Assembly: GCA_021234155.1 (NCBI GenBank)
Contig: JAJEKV010000091.1
Coordinates: 3,231,501 to 3,295,500 of the forward strand
Direction: 5' to 3'
DNA: 64,000 nt
Source: Isoetes taiwanensis
Lineage: Eukaryota; Streptophyta; Lycopodiopsida; Isoetales; Isoetaceae
This document shows positions 11,858 through 22,067 of this stretch, piece by piece. Below the pieces are notes generated by a model, which was given only the letters and a program-made list of their open reading frames with translations, had not been told where the DNA came from and made no database searches. The position numbers and the translations under genes were made by a program. How positions within the stretch are numbered: position 1 is the stretch's first letter; every line of letters begins with the position of its first letter.

Positions 11858-12339
11858 AGAGAAAGAGCACCAAACCCGTTAAGGGAGGTGTGGGCTACAA
11901 GACCCGTCTGCAAAAGAATGCCACCATTGCCAAGAAGACATCAGCTCAGAGGCGGGAGCAGATCGTCCAGCGGGCAAAGCATCCAACCACAGGTGGGAAA
12001 TCCCTCCCATCGCTGAAGGCGGCCCTCAAGCCGCGAAAGCCCCATCGATACCGACCGGGCACGGTAGCACTTCGGGAGATACGTAACTATCAGAAGTCAA
12101 CTGAGCCATTGATTCGGCTTCGGCCCCTTTCCAAATGGCTTGTACGGGAAATTGCCCAGAATTTTAAAACCGACCTGAGGTTCCAAGCTTTTGCAATCCT
12201 CGCACTCCAGGAGGCTGCCGAGGCTTACCTCATCGAACTCTTGAGCGACGCCAACCTTTGTGCCATACACGCAACGAGGGTCACCATCATGCCCAAGGAC
12301 CTCCAGCTGGCACGAAGGATCCGAGGGGAGTTTCGGTGA
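11854..12339 (+). CDS. Histone H3-like protein encoded inside the retrotransposon
   Basis: The C-terminal 98 residues are an H3 histone fold without gaps: [14 protein letters not shown] (alpha-N), [14 protein letters not shown] (alpha-1 and loop 1), [11 protein letters not shown] and [16 protein letters not shown] (alpha-2, loop 2), ending [12 protein letters not shown] where canonical H3 ends RIRGERA. Loop 1 has canonical H3 length, which argues against CENH3. The tail of about 62 residues is divergent: [10 protein letters not shown] recalls the K9-K14 region, but the ARTKQT start is missing, spacing to the core is about 10 residues shorter than usual, and a basic extension with KRKST precedes it. 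The frame is open from 11722 and begins here at TTG, with no in-frame ATG before the core. It lies in the same sense as gag and pol. Identity is firm; expression and role are unknown. Confidence 0.9.
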   Translation: MKRKSTKPVKGGVGYKTRLQKNATIAKKTSAQRREQIVQRAKHPTTGGKSLPSLKAALKPRKPHRYRPGTVALREIRNYQKSTEPLIRLRPLSKWLVREIAQNFKTDLRFQAFAILALQEAAEAYLIELLSDANLCAIHATRVTIMPKDLQLARRIRGEFR

Positions 12340-12520
12340 CTAGGCGACTATCTTCTTTTCTGTTGTAAAAAATTTTATGGACTTAATTATCTGAAATAGT
12401 CCAAATTTTGAAATCGTGAATATAAGAATGTTTTTGTATTCTTTTTCTCTAAATACTATCCCAAATGAATTTCTTTGGGGAGACTTGATGTCACTATAAG
12501 TCTGCTTATACCTTCTTATA
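12340..12520 (+). other. AT-rich spacer between H3-like frame and gag, intron-like
   Basis: This short AT-rich, T-rich stretch sits between two GC-richer coding regions. A possible donor, GTGACT, overlaps the H3 stop, and a possible acceptor, CCAATATAG, ends at about 12529. Splicing these would not place H3 in the gag frame, so the intron reading is weak. It could equally be the captured H3 gene's 3' flank. Confidence 0.35.
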
Positions 12521-13383
12521 CCCAATATAGACGGTGCACGCATTGCCGCCGGGCAGACACCTTCGAACGCCAGTCGACTAACACCGGAGCAAGAACTTAT
12601 GTTGATGAAGAGGCAATTAGTCGAGTTACAAACTTATGTGTTGAATGCCAACCCTCCGCAACACGTACATGAGGATGGACCGGAGTTACCTCCGTTGCCG
12701 CCAAGCCCACCACCCCAGCAGCCACTTGCACCTGAACCAAGCCCCTGCACCATACATCGAAGGAAGCACCGCTCCAAACGCCATCGGTTCTTCAAGGGAT
12801 AGTGCCACCTCTTCACAATCAGCCACCTCGAAGTCGTCCGGTGATCATCGGGAGAGCACCCCAAGCCGGGGACAAGGAGTACCGCAAGAGGCGGTTGATA
12901 CAGACCATAACTAGTATATGGAAGAATAGGAAACTGGCCCAGTTTGATGGGAAATCTAGAGGCGGATTGAATGCCAATACCGGGTTGGACGAAATGAAGG
13001 AATTTGGGAAGTCCTATGGCATGACGGAAAAAGATACAGGAAAGGTTGCCACCACAAACCTTACAGGAGCTGCCCGCATTTGGTGGAAGGGCTATGCCAG
13101 AGCCAAGCATCCGGACGTAGCGGTGCAAGTTCAAAAAGTTTGCCAAAGCTTTTAAAGTCGCATTATGTGCCTCGCGGCGCACAAATGCCAACAAATCCGC
13201 ACCTTCTACAGGCTAGAGCAGAAGGGTATGTCAGTTCAGGCCTACACCGATGAGTTCATGTGCTTGAGGCTGTATGTACCAGGGATGAATGAAAAGAGGG
13301 CGGTGGAGGGCTACATTGAAGGATTGGCCCCATCCATTAAGCGAATGGTTAAGGCCATAGACCCAAAATCATCGCGAGGGTGA
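12521..13383 (+). pseudogene. Chromovirus gag, broken
   Basis: The N-terminal frame reads LTPEQELMLMKRQLVELQTY at about 12573-12632 and then a Pro-rich stretch, stopping near 12802. The capsid-like part continues in another frame from 12802 with AARIWWKGYARAKHP. A single TAA at 13153-13155 is followed in the same frame by FYRLEQKGMSVQAYTDEF and EGYIEGLAPSIKRMVKAI, typical of the retrotransposon gag family. Gag forms the virus-like particle that packages the RNA. At least one frameshift and one stop break it; one or both could be sequence errors. Confidence 0.75.
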
Positions 13384-13845
13384 GGCCGAGGCTAAGGCAT
13401 TGAGCCTCGAGGAGGATACACCAAGGAACCAAGCATCCGTCCCGCCTCCTTACTGCGCAGCCCACGCCTCCCACACCGTATCAACCCCGCTCACCAAGTC
13501 CGGGGCCCTCTCAGCAGAACTCTTACGGCCGCCAAGAAAAGAAAGTCACCTTCAACATGCCCGACAAACCGAATAATGTCGGCAAGGAAGTTCGAGAATC
13601 TCTTACAATCTATTCCCAAAGAGGCCCGAGATCGGTTCTGCTTGAGGATAAGGCATGTTATAGGTGTATGCGACCGGGCACTACATGCACTGCCCTTATG
13701 TCACACTGAGGCCTCCACCTGGCCATGGCCGACCTTGATTGGGGCGATCTCGAAATCGACTCTACACCTGCCGAGGAGGAGGCTCCCCGAATACATTCAC
13801 GGTGAGTCCCATATCCTTGCGCTATTGAAACCCGCAATGCTTTGA
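13384..13845 (+). pseudogene. Gag C-terminus with remnant zinc knuckle
   Basis: The frame EAEAKALSLEED near 13383-13420 continues gag, followed by a Pro/Ser-rich linker. A CCHC knuckle remnant is split between two frames: CYRCMRPG at about 13653-13676, then HYMHCP at about 13678-13695. The knuckle would bind RNA. The surrounding open frames do not give other proteins. Confidence 0.55.
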
Positions 13846-14190
13846 AAGTCGGCCCTGCCGTTATTTCCACCATAGGTCAAGTAGACAAAGAACCTTTCAT
13901 AATTCTCATGGATACGGGTAGTACACATAATTTTGCTTCTCCTAGAATGGCCCGTGTATTGCGGCTTGAAACTTTGAGATCTCGACCAAGCCCGTCACTT
14001 TAGCCGCTGGTAAAGATCGACACACACTCATGGCGCCCGCGATTAACCTTAAGATGCGGTTGCCGGTGCACCCGGTTGCCATGGGTGCCGAGATTATGGA
14101 TATTGGCAAATATGATCTTATTGTTGGTATGGAATTCTTGGCATCCGCAAAAGCCAATATAGATCGCGAAAACGGAAGTTACCTTCAACG
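13846..14190 (+). pseudogene. Chromovirus aspartic protease
   Basis: The catalytic triplet appears in IILMDTGSTHNFAS (about 13891-13932). The flap side follows after a frameshift near 13975, with DLIVGMEFLASAKANI at about 14116-14163, the counterpart of the usual DxILGMDWL. The protease cleaves the gag-pol polyprotein. It lies directly upstream of the long pol frame but is broken into two frames. Confidence 0.75.
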
Positions 14191-14240
14191 CCGCTAACGG
14201 AGCCCGCGTAACTATAAAAGGTGACTCCTTAAACCCCATT

Positions 14241-17012
14241 ATGCAGTCTATCACCATCAGGCAGTTAGATAAGGCTATACGTAAGGATAAGTTGCTTTGC
14301 ATTATTAGGCTTGCCTCCATCGAATCAGATGCCAAGCAGAAGCAAGTAGTTGATACCTTGCCGGAAGGGATTGCCAATCTTCTCCGAGAATTTAGCGATC
14401 TTTTTCCAGATGAGATCCAAAAACTTCCTCCTTTTAGAGGAGTAGAATGTGAGATAGCTCTGGAGCCAGGTACTAAGCCTACCAGCAAGGCCCCGTACCG
14501 TATGAGTCCCCCAGAGTTGGCAGAGCTTAAGAAGCAACTTCAGGAGCTACTAAACCTAGGTTTCATTCGACCTAGTGTTTCGCCCTTTGGCGCTCCTATC
14601 CTTTTTGTTAAGAAAAAGGATGGCTCCTTGAGGATGTGTATTGACTATAGGCAGCTCAATAAGCACACCATTAAGAATCGCTATGCCTTGCCTAGGGCAG
14701 ATGATCTAATGGACCAGTTGCAAGGGGCCAAGCAGTTCTCAAAGATTGATTTACGCTCCGGATATCATCAAATAAGGATTAAGGAGGAGGACATTCATAA
14801 ATCTGCCTTCCGCACTAGATATGGGCATTATGAGTTTACCGTTATGCCTTTTGGATTAACTAATGCCCCCGCAACGTTTATGCGGTTAATGAATGATGTC
14901 TTCCGACAATACTTAGATGATTTTGTTGTTATTTTCTTTGATGACATTCTCATCTATAGTAAAACCCTGGAGGAGCATGAGAAACATCTTCGGTTGGCCC
15001 TAGAAAAGCTAAGACGCCATCAGCTCTTTGCCAAGTTCTCTAAATGCAAGTTTGCCACTCCCAAGGTGGATTATTTGGGACATATCATTTCAGCAGAGGG
15101 CATTGCGACAGATCCAGCCAAAATAGAGGCAGTGAGGGAATGGCCTATTCCAGGTAATGTTTCCGAGGTCCGAAGTTTCTTAGGATTAGCAGAATATTAT
15201 CGGAAATTTGTTAAGGATTTTGCAAAGATTGCAGCACCTCTTACTAATCTTACAAAGCATGAGAAGGTGAAGGATTGGATTGAGCATTGGAAAGCAAAGG
15301 TTCATGGAAGTTTTCAGCAGCTTAAAGATGCTTTAACGTCAGCACCAGTCCTTACATTACCCGACCCTGAGAAGGATAAACTAGTAGCCACGGATGCCAG
15401 TAAAATTGCTACTGATGGAGTTCTAATGCAGGAGGGGAGGGTTATTGCCTATGATTCAAAGAAAATGAATGAGACGGAGCAGCGATATCCTACCCATGAT
15501 CAGGAATTGTTAGCAGTTGTCCGTGCTCTGCGGATATGGAGACACTACCTTCTTGGTAGACGATTCCAGCTGGATACGGATCATCAGAGTCTCCGCTACT
15601 TATCCACCCAGCCAAATCTCAATCTCCGTCAGAGAAGATGGATGGAATTTCTGGAGGAATATGACTTTGAGATTATGTATAAGCCTGGGAAACACAATGT
15701 GGTTGCGGATGCATTGTCACGCCATCCCTTGGTAACCCGAACCCATTGTAATGCAATTTCCACACTCACCAGCGAGTTTGGGAAACAGATAGAACAAACC
15801 TTGGCCACGGATCCCGAGTTCCATGATGTGTGGGATAGTTTGACTAAGGAAGCTCGCACAGATAAGGAGCGCGAAGCTTTCCGTTCATATAAGAAAGAAG
15901 GCAGATTGTTATATTATAAGGATAAGTTGTGTGTACCTGAGACTTCAGGAGTACGTAAGCTCATTCTCCATGACACGCACAACAGTCCTATAGCTGGACA
16001 CGCCGGTTTTATGAAGACCTACTTTAAGATTCGCTCCAGCTATTTCTGGCCTTCTATGAAAAAGGATATCGCCAGATATATTAAGCAGTGTCAGGTGTGT
16101 CAGCAAACCAAGGCAGAGCAATTAAGGACTCCAGGAGAGTTGCAGCCTTTGGATGTGCCCAACGCCAAGTGGGAAGTGATCACCATGGATTTCATTGTCG
16201 GCCTTCCACGTACTCTCCGTGGATATGATGCATTGATGGTAGTGGTCGACAAATTGTCGAAGATGGCTCATTTCTTGCCATGTCGTACCACGGACACCGC
16301 CTTTGATACTGCTCTGCTTTTTGCAAAGGAGATCTTCAGATTGCACGGAATGCCACGAGTTATTGTCTCCGACAGGGATCCCAAATTTGTAAGTGCTTTC
16401 TGGAAAGATTTCTTTGCTACTATCCAGACCAAGCTTGCCATGAGTACAGCATATCATCCTCAGACAGATGGTCAGACAGAGCGTACCAATCGTATTATAG
16501 AGGATATGCTACGAAGTTATGTGTGGAGTAAGCAATCCCAATGGGCGGACTATATTTATCTGGACGAATTTGCCTATAACAGTATGAAACAGGAGTCTTC
16601 CAGAATGTCTCCTTTCATGATAAATTATGGTTATCAATGCCTTACTCCCGACACATGGCACAACCCCGTTTCGAAAGTGGAGGTTTCTCAACAACTCCTC
16701 CTGGAGATGCAAGCTCTGGTCGAAGAAGTTCGTGGTTACTTGTTAGGCGCGCACGCAAAAAAGAGTGTAGCCGATAAGCACAGGACCCCACGAGTCTTCC
16801 AGGTGGGTGAATCGGTTTGGCTTAAGATTAAGGTAAAACAAGCCAAGCTTAAGATTGGTAACTGCAAAAAGCTAGCACCCAGATGGGCTGGGCCGTTCAA
16901 GATCACTGAACGTATTGGGGAGCAAGCATATCGCTTGGATTTGCCACCCCGCTTGAAGATCCACAAGGTCTTTCATGTGAGTCTTCTAAAGCAAAGACAC
17001 CCGCATCCGTGA
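14241..17012 (+). CDS. pol: Chromovirus pol: reverse transcriptase, RNase H, integrase
   Basis: This is an uninterrupted 923-codon frame. RT spans about residues 90-270, with [15 protein letters not shown], the first Asp in [27 protein letters not shown] and active site FFDD. RNase H (about 385-495) has all four acids: [19 protein letters not shown] and VADALSR. Integrase has a zinc module (H..H and CQVC near residues 580-625), then the DDE core in [16 protein letters not shown] and GQTERTN (about 645-760). It ends with a GPY/F-like module ([29 protein letters not shown]). The chromodomain follows in another frame after 17012, so a frameshift near 17000 separates it. The Met at 14241 is simply the first in the open frame; in life the frame would be entered from gag-protease. 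Confidence 0.95.
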   Translation: MQSITIRQLDKAIRKDKLLCIIRLASIESDAKQKQVVDTLPEGIANLLREFSDLFPDEIQKLPPFRGVECEIALEPGTKPTSKAPYRMSPPELAELKKQLQELLNLGFIRPSVSPFGAPILFVKKKDGSLRMCIDYRQLNKHTIKNRYALPRADDLMDQLQGAKQFSKIDLRSGYHQIRIKEEDIHKSAFRTRYGHYEFTVMPFGLTNAPATFMRLMNDVFRQYLDDFVVIFFDDILIYSKTLEEHEKHLRLALEKLRRHQLFAKFSKCKFATPKVDYLGHIISAEGIATDPAKIEAVREWPIPGNVSEVRSFLGLAEYYRKFVKDFAKIAAPLTNLTKHEKVKDWIEHWKAKVHGSFQQLKDALTSAPVLTLPDPEKDKLVATDASKIATDGVLMQEGRVIAYDSKKMNETEQRYPTHDQELLAVVRALRIWRHYLLGRRFQLDTDHQSLRYLSTQPNLNLRQRRWMEFLEEYDFEIMYKPGKHNVVADALSRHPLVTRTHCNAISTLTSEFGKQIEQTLATDPEFHDVWDSLTKEARTDKEREAFRSYKKEGRLLYYKDKLCVPETSGVRKLILHDTHNSPIAGHAGFMKTYFKIRSSYFWPSMKKDIARYIKQCQVCQQTKAEQLRTPGELQPLDVPNAKWEVITMDFIVGLPRTLRGYDALMVVVDKLSKMAHFLPCRTTDTAFDTALLFAKEIFRLHGMPRVIVSDRDPKFVSAFWKDFFATIQTKLAMSTAYHPQTDGQTERTNRIIEDMLRSYVWSKQSQWADYIYLDEFAYNSMKQESSRMSPFMINYGYQCLTPDTWHNPVSKVEVSQQLLLEMQALVEEVRGYLLGAHAKKSVADKHRTPRVFQVGESVWLKIKVKQAKLKIGNCKKLAPRWAGPFKITERIGEQAYRLDLPPRLKIHKVFHVSLLKQRHPHP

Positions 17013-17019
17013 GCAGATC

Positions 17020-17325
17020 TTGGATACACCCACCCTACTTGAAATGACAGAAGAGCATTTGGATATAGTGCCTGAAGCTCTTCTTGATCGAGCATATAAG
17101 CAGACCAAGAGGACCCAAATGCTGCAATACTTGGTCAAGTGGAAACACTTGCCAGCTGAGGATGCTACGTGGGTGATGGAAACAGACCTTGAGAAGCATT
17201 ATCCGGACTTCATGCGCGAATCTCAAGGCCGCACCATCAACGATGCTATCAACCCCGCTCCCGGCGGTAAGCTTGAAGACTTGATTCGCCGAGAATCAGT
17301 AGAGGGGTACATGCATCGTAGTTAA
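17020..17325 (+). CDS. Chromodomain of the integrase C-terminus
   Basis: The frame reads EEHLDIVPEALLDRAYKQ, then LQYLVKWKHLPAEDATWV and HYPDF, a chromodomain as found at the end of chromoviral integrases, where it is thought to steer insertion to marked chromatin. Compared from memory with HP1, the Trp of the aromatic cage (VKW) is kept, but the other two cage positions are Ile and Leu, as in group II chromodomains. Binding of methylated H3 by the usual cage is therefore doubtful. It is out of frame with pol by one base; the true protein would run on from integrase. A near-identical copy lies at 8509-8793. Confidence 0.9.
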   Translation: MDTPTLLEMTEEHLDIVPEALLDRAYKQTKRTQMLQYLVKWKHLPAEDATWVMETDLEKHYPDFMRESQGRTINDAINPAPGGKLEDLIRRESVEGYMHRS

Positions 17326-17911
17326 CAACAGTTGCCGATGATGGGATCACCTTCGTGTTCCTTAGGACGTGGTGTACTGTCAATGTGGACACGACCGCGA
17401 ACTGCTTGTAAAGCATGTAGTTCATAGCCGCATTCATCTTGGCTATAATAGGAACTTGACCATTCCTTACGCCGCAATGAATTGCGAACCATAGGCATGA
17501 TAGGTTCCTTGTAGATAAATTTTCTTTTATTTCTTATAGGGGGTGGACTCTTCAACCACAACCTAATTGTTTTATCTATATAAACTGACATATTGACATG
17601 TGCAGGCCAGTGAGCAGTACGTGACCTGCCCATGTATAGAGGGTTGCAGATGGCCCGACTTTTCCAGTTTTCATGGTGTTTACATGTAGTTCCTTATTGT
17701 TACCCTGTTATTTAATATTGGACTTCGGTCCTTGAACTTGTTGCTTATGATAATCATGTGAACTGCACTTCGGTGCTTAAACTGTTTTAAACTTTGAAGT
17801 TTTAATATATTATCTTCTGAAATAAGGAATTCCCTTCCTTCATAATGTCATTTACTACATTTGTATCTAACCCCAATGCTGAGGACAGCATTAATTCTAA
17901 GGAGGGGAGAA
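17326..17911 (+). other. Chromovirus 3' noncoding region and polypurine tract
   Basis: No gene is present. It ends in AAGGAGGGGAGAA (17899-17911), the polypurine primer for plus-strand synthesis, directly before the LTR. Confidence 0.88.
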
Positions 17912-19577
17912 TGTGACGTTCCAAGTATTTATACGGTATACGTATAAATATATTGACATCGCCACCCAAAGATAGATACGCCACCATGGGGTATGGTAAC
18001 CTAGGGGTTGACCTAAAAAGGGATTAAATTAGCTATGCTAATTTAATTATTAAGGATAATAACCTATAATTAAGGAATTAATATATAAAAGGGATAATTA
18101 AGTTAATTATGGTTTGGGAAGGTGCCACTTGGCCAAAATCGATTGGCTAACATGGTGATGCTAATTGGAGGCATCAAGGTGGATCACTACCCCCCATATC
18201 AGCCATAATCGACCAGGAGGAGTGGAGCGCCACCTTTGAGGAGCTGAGCGCCTACCTACCTTCACCCAGCTGAGCGCCACCCTTGCCTAGCACGTACCTG
18301 TGTAGCCAGAGCTAAACGTCAAGTCCCAAGAAGATGGAAGCGCCCAACGATAACGGGTCCAGCAGGAACTCGGGTAGGTGGCTAGTATAGGTTGATATTC
18401 TAGGGTAGCGCCCCTTTTGGGCACTTGTTGTGTTGTTTTTGCCTGTTCTCTCTGTGTTTTACTTGTAGGAACTAACCCTTGATTGTAAAGGTAAGCTCTC
18501 TTTATATTCTGATTCTGGTTTTGCTCGTAAAGGATGGATTGATAGTTCTTTGCATAGTATTACTCTGGAAATGGGGGAAACTAAGGGGGGTAGAGACCTC
18601 TGAGCTCATGTATGGTAGTATGCTCCTAGATAGAGCCCTGTAATATTCCTATTAAATGCGGCATGTGCACAAGAGCCCACCGAAGTCGGGATGCTATGGA
18701 ATGGCTTAGCACCAAACAAGGGACACAAAGTGAAGTGGGGGTGGGGTCTTGCACGAACATAAAAGGCTCCCGAGACTCCTACAAAGGGACTAGGCCTAAT
18801 AGCCCGGCCCGGGAGCTAGGCGCGATCCAGGCGGGTATGGGTCCGACACTCCCTGGGTACGAGGTGTGACCCGCATGGGGCATCCCGTACTTTGAGTAGA
18901 TTTAGGGCGAGTAAGCTCTGCACGGATCGCGGGGTCGCCGATCGCGACGTATTCTCTAGTCCACCCATGGAACCACTGTGATCCCGGAAGGGGACGCTTC
19001 CCCGGCTCCTCATCGGGACGGGGCTTCATGAACCCCCGTAGTAGGCTCGTAGGGTGATACCTTGAGTCTGCGTGTCCCAAGGCTATAGTGATGCCATAGC
19101 ATGATTCACTCATCCGCAAAGTGTGCACAGAGGGGGGGATAGGAGTGGACAACCCTAGCCGATGTTCTATGCCACCCAACGCCATGTTAAGATTCTGGCC
19201 TGCTGATCTCTTGAGACCTAGCCGTCAGTCGATCCTCACCGGAGTCCGAGCCGGGTAGAACCATGGGTTTGGGGTGTTTTCTTAGGTTTAGATGCATATT
19301 CTTTGCCGTTGGTATTTGGATGGATGCGCCACCCTTCGTGGTGGTTATTTATATGTGATTTATGCTGTGTGCTAACCCTTGTATTCACGCTTCCGCGACG
19401 TAGGAGCCCATTGAAGGCGTGGGCCGAATGACCCCTTCGTGTCCTTCTTTCGGGCATCATATTATAGATGGTCCGAAATAGACGGAGGGCCCTGCTCATG
19501 GCGAGTTGGTCGCCATGGGAGGGGAAAGTCCCCGTACGTATACGGCCGAGGGTCGTATATGTTCAGGGAGCGTCACA
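17912..19577 (+). repeat. Chromovirus LTR, right copy (1,666 bp)
   Basis: It starts TGTGACGTTCC and ends GGAGCGTCACA. It pairs with 9380-11051. Similarity stops exactly at both borders. A candidate TATA box lies at 18082-18091. Confidence 0.93.
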
Positions 19578-20420
19578 GGTTCACACATCTGGAGCTTGAT
19601 TCTGCCTTCCAAACATAGCGTTTCGCATGAATTATTGAAAAATTTATGCTGTCCACTTGACTGTATACCTTTTTCATCATGCGCCCAAGACTTAGAGCTT
19701 GGGATTATTATTGTTTGCCTAGTCATAATGTTATAATGTTTGCTTGATCCATTGGTAGAAGTTTAAACCTGTACCACATGATCATTGATCTGTAAGTGCA
19801 ACTCCATACTTATATTCTGCTCAAATAACTTTCATCGGTTCATTGGCATAGTCATTGTAGGCATTGATATTGCATAGAAAAAGCAAAATAGGTGCATCCA
19901 AATATCTAGCAATTCCAAATTCATCTGTTGTTCATACTTTGTGACAGGCATTTATCCAAAAAAATCAAAATTCCAAAAAGAGACACATCTTTTTGCAAAG
20001 GGCTTCCTGGAACATTGTGTGCAGATATTTTACAAGGGGATTGAGGCATCAGATCTCGAAAAGAGACTACCTTTATCGAGTTTGAAAATTTAGCTCTCTG
20101 CCAGGGATATTGACCAAAAATTGACCTGGTCAGGAATGCTTATATGACAAGCTTGCCCTTATCAAAATCCATCATACTTTTTTTCCAACATCCTTCAAGG
20201 TATTGTGCAGTCTAGAATCAAGAATCATGAGTGAAATCCCTTTAATTTGCATTTGGCATGCATTCTTGCAAGGCAGATTTTTTTCTCTTTAGGGAAAGCT
20301 GTTCTTAACAACTGTTTAAGCATTCTTCTTGGGATTTTTTCACTCAGAGTGGTTGCCTCAAGCAATCTGGAGGTTCTAAAAAACTGAGGTTGAAGGTTTT
20401 GCCAGGAACACCTTCAACAT
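19578..20420 (+). other. Leader-like debris of the Tat-like family
   Basis: No gene is present. The right end (about 20335-20415, with GAGGTTGAAGGTTTTGCCAG) is very similar to a minus-strand segment lodged inside the integrase of copy B (49646-50415). CCCAAGACTTAGAGCTTGGG near 19684 also has its counterpart there. The phrase CAATCTGGAGGTTCTAA also resembles the leader directly upstream of gag in copies C and D. Inferred to be a leader fragment. Confidence 0.45.
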
Positions 20421-20422
20421 TT

Positions 20423-21055
20423 GGCACGAATCCCAAGAAGTAAGAAATGAAGATTAATATAGGGTCTTTTTAAAAAAATCTTTTTTCCACAAGGAATCTT
20501 TTTTGATGCTCTACAAGATGGGAGAATCTCTTTGCAAAAAAGAGCATTTGTTTTTTTGGCTAAAAATCGAAGACAAATTTGATGATGTGGCAAGTTGGTG
20601 GGGTGATTTGGCAAATGGGTGGTGACATGGTATTAGGGGGTGGTGATGTATCAAGTAAGGTGGCAAAATGACTTTTTTCTAGTCAAAACTTTTTATGAAG
20701 TGGAGATGATGTGGATGACATGAGAATGATGATGTGGAGGCACTTGGAGATGATGTGGCACCATGAAATGATGACATGCCACCTAGGGTATCAAAATGAC
20801 TTTTCTTAGGTCAAATGTTTTTGAAAAAGAGTTTTGTGTTAGGTGACACATGTATGATGAGATAGATGTGCTTGGGCGATGATGTGGATGGTATTTGGCA
20901 TTTTGAGGATGATGTGGACAACTTGGCAACCAATTTGGGACTAATGCGCATAACAATAGATCTTTTGTGCAATAACTTGGATGTTTTACTTCTCCATTCT
21001 TGTTTGAAAAAAATGTGCACTTTCTCTTTCTAGCTTAGCTTTTAGAGAGAGAAGA
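20423..21055 (-). repeat. Truncated LTR of the T1 type, reverse orientation
   Basis: Read on the minus strand, it matches about 7700-8316: the CTAGTCAAAA motif, repeated GATGATGTGG-type stretches, TTTGCAAAAA runs and the end TTGGGATTCGTGCC. The LTR start hairpin is missing. It abuts leader-like sequence on the wrong side, so the junction is rearranged. Confidence 0.6.
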
Positions 21056-22067
21056 TGATCGTAGACCATGGAAATAGCCAAATTTGATCTTGAGACGTTG
21101 ATGAGGATGTAGCCATTTCGCATTCCCCTTTTCTTCTTTTCTTCTATTGGCACATGAAAAACACGGATAATATGGCAAAGGATCCGGTCAATGCTCTTCT
21201 GGAGAAGCTGACCATTGTTATTGATAAATCTTGATATCTGATAGAGAGCCCACAGAGGGCTGAGCGCCTCATTTCTGAGTGCCTTTTTTCTGAGCTCACT
21301 TGGAGCAAATCTTCTTCAAGCAACAGAGGGAAACTTTTACCTTCATATTCATGACTCTTTGAAGGAAAAAGGCATTGAATGTAAGAACGATGGGGCAACC
21401 AATGAAAAATCAGTGGAGGACATAACAGCTCTGGAACAAATAGCAGCCTCGGTAATATTGGCGCTGACTTAGATACGCTTGATGGAGATGACACACCACT
21501 GAATCAGGTTTTGTTTCATTAGCACTAAGTTTAACAGAAATATGGGATGGGATAAGGTGTAAATGCATTTGTGTCTGCACTCTTATGCTATCTGTTTGAT
21601 TACATAACATTTTTCCATATGCTTTCTCTGATGATTATGTTAGTGATTGAGGATCTGCTGAATAGCTTTGCTAGCTGAACTATTACTTATATTATCTACC
21701 AGTACAGTCTTAACAAGTAAATATACTCAGAAGTAGCTATGGGCCTTTTGTTCGTTTTCAAGCAGTGACAAACTATAGGAAGGTTAACAAATAGAACATG
21801 AATCACAGTTGAGTTTTTGGGCTGGTAAATACGGTTGACATAAGCATGGGACTTGTCCATGGTAGTGCTGCTACATGAGGAGTACACAATAAAACAGGAA
21901 GTATCTTTCTATTTCTCTCTATTTATGTCTGTAAATTGCTTATTTCCTGAATAACAGCTGGTATATTTAGCTTTGGAGGTATCCAAACTTATGTTTAAGA
22001 GGTTGGGCCTCTATAATAGGTTCAGAGATTCAACCAGTTAATGATTTAACCAAACTGCTCAAATCTG
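21056..22067. other. No identifiable gene; possible decayed exons
   Basis: A short frame from ATG at 21173 (MAKDPVNALLEKLTIVIDKS) ends quickly, and an open stretch near 21405-21510 ends at AATCAG followed by GTTTTG, an exon/donor-like edge. I recognise no family. Confidence 0.3.

Larger units (their letters stand above)
8509..19577 (+). mobile_element. Chromovirus-type Ty3/gypsy element with tandem LTR arrangement and H3 passenger
   Basis: The order is chromodomain and 3' region of a truncated copy (8509-9379), LTR (9380-11051), primer site, leader, H3-like frame, gag, protease, RT-RNase H-integrase, chromodomain, 3' region, polypurine tract, LTR (17912-19577). The segment 8509-11051 repeats 17038-19577 nearly base for base. 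The bases left of the first LTR are the polypurine tract of the truncated copy, so there is no target duplication around 9380/19577. This fits an LTR-internal-LTR-internal-LTR array from unequal recombination, cut on its left at about 8509. Confidence 0.9.

Noticed and set aside
11854-12339. Centromeric H3 (CENH3)
   Set aside because: Loop 1 has the length of canonical H3 and the core lacks CENH3-type insertions; it reads as an H3 variant with an altered tail.
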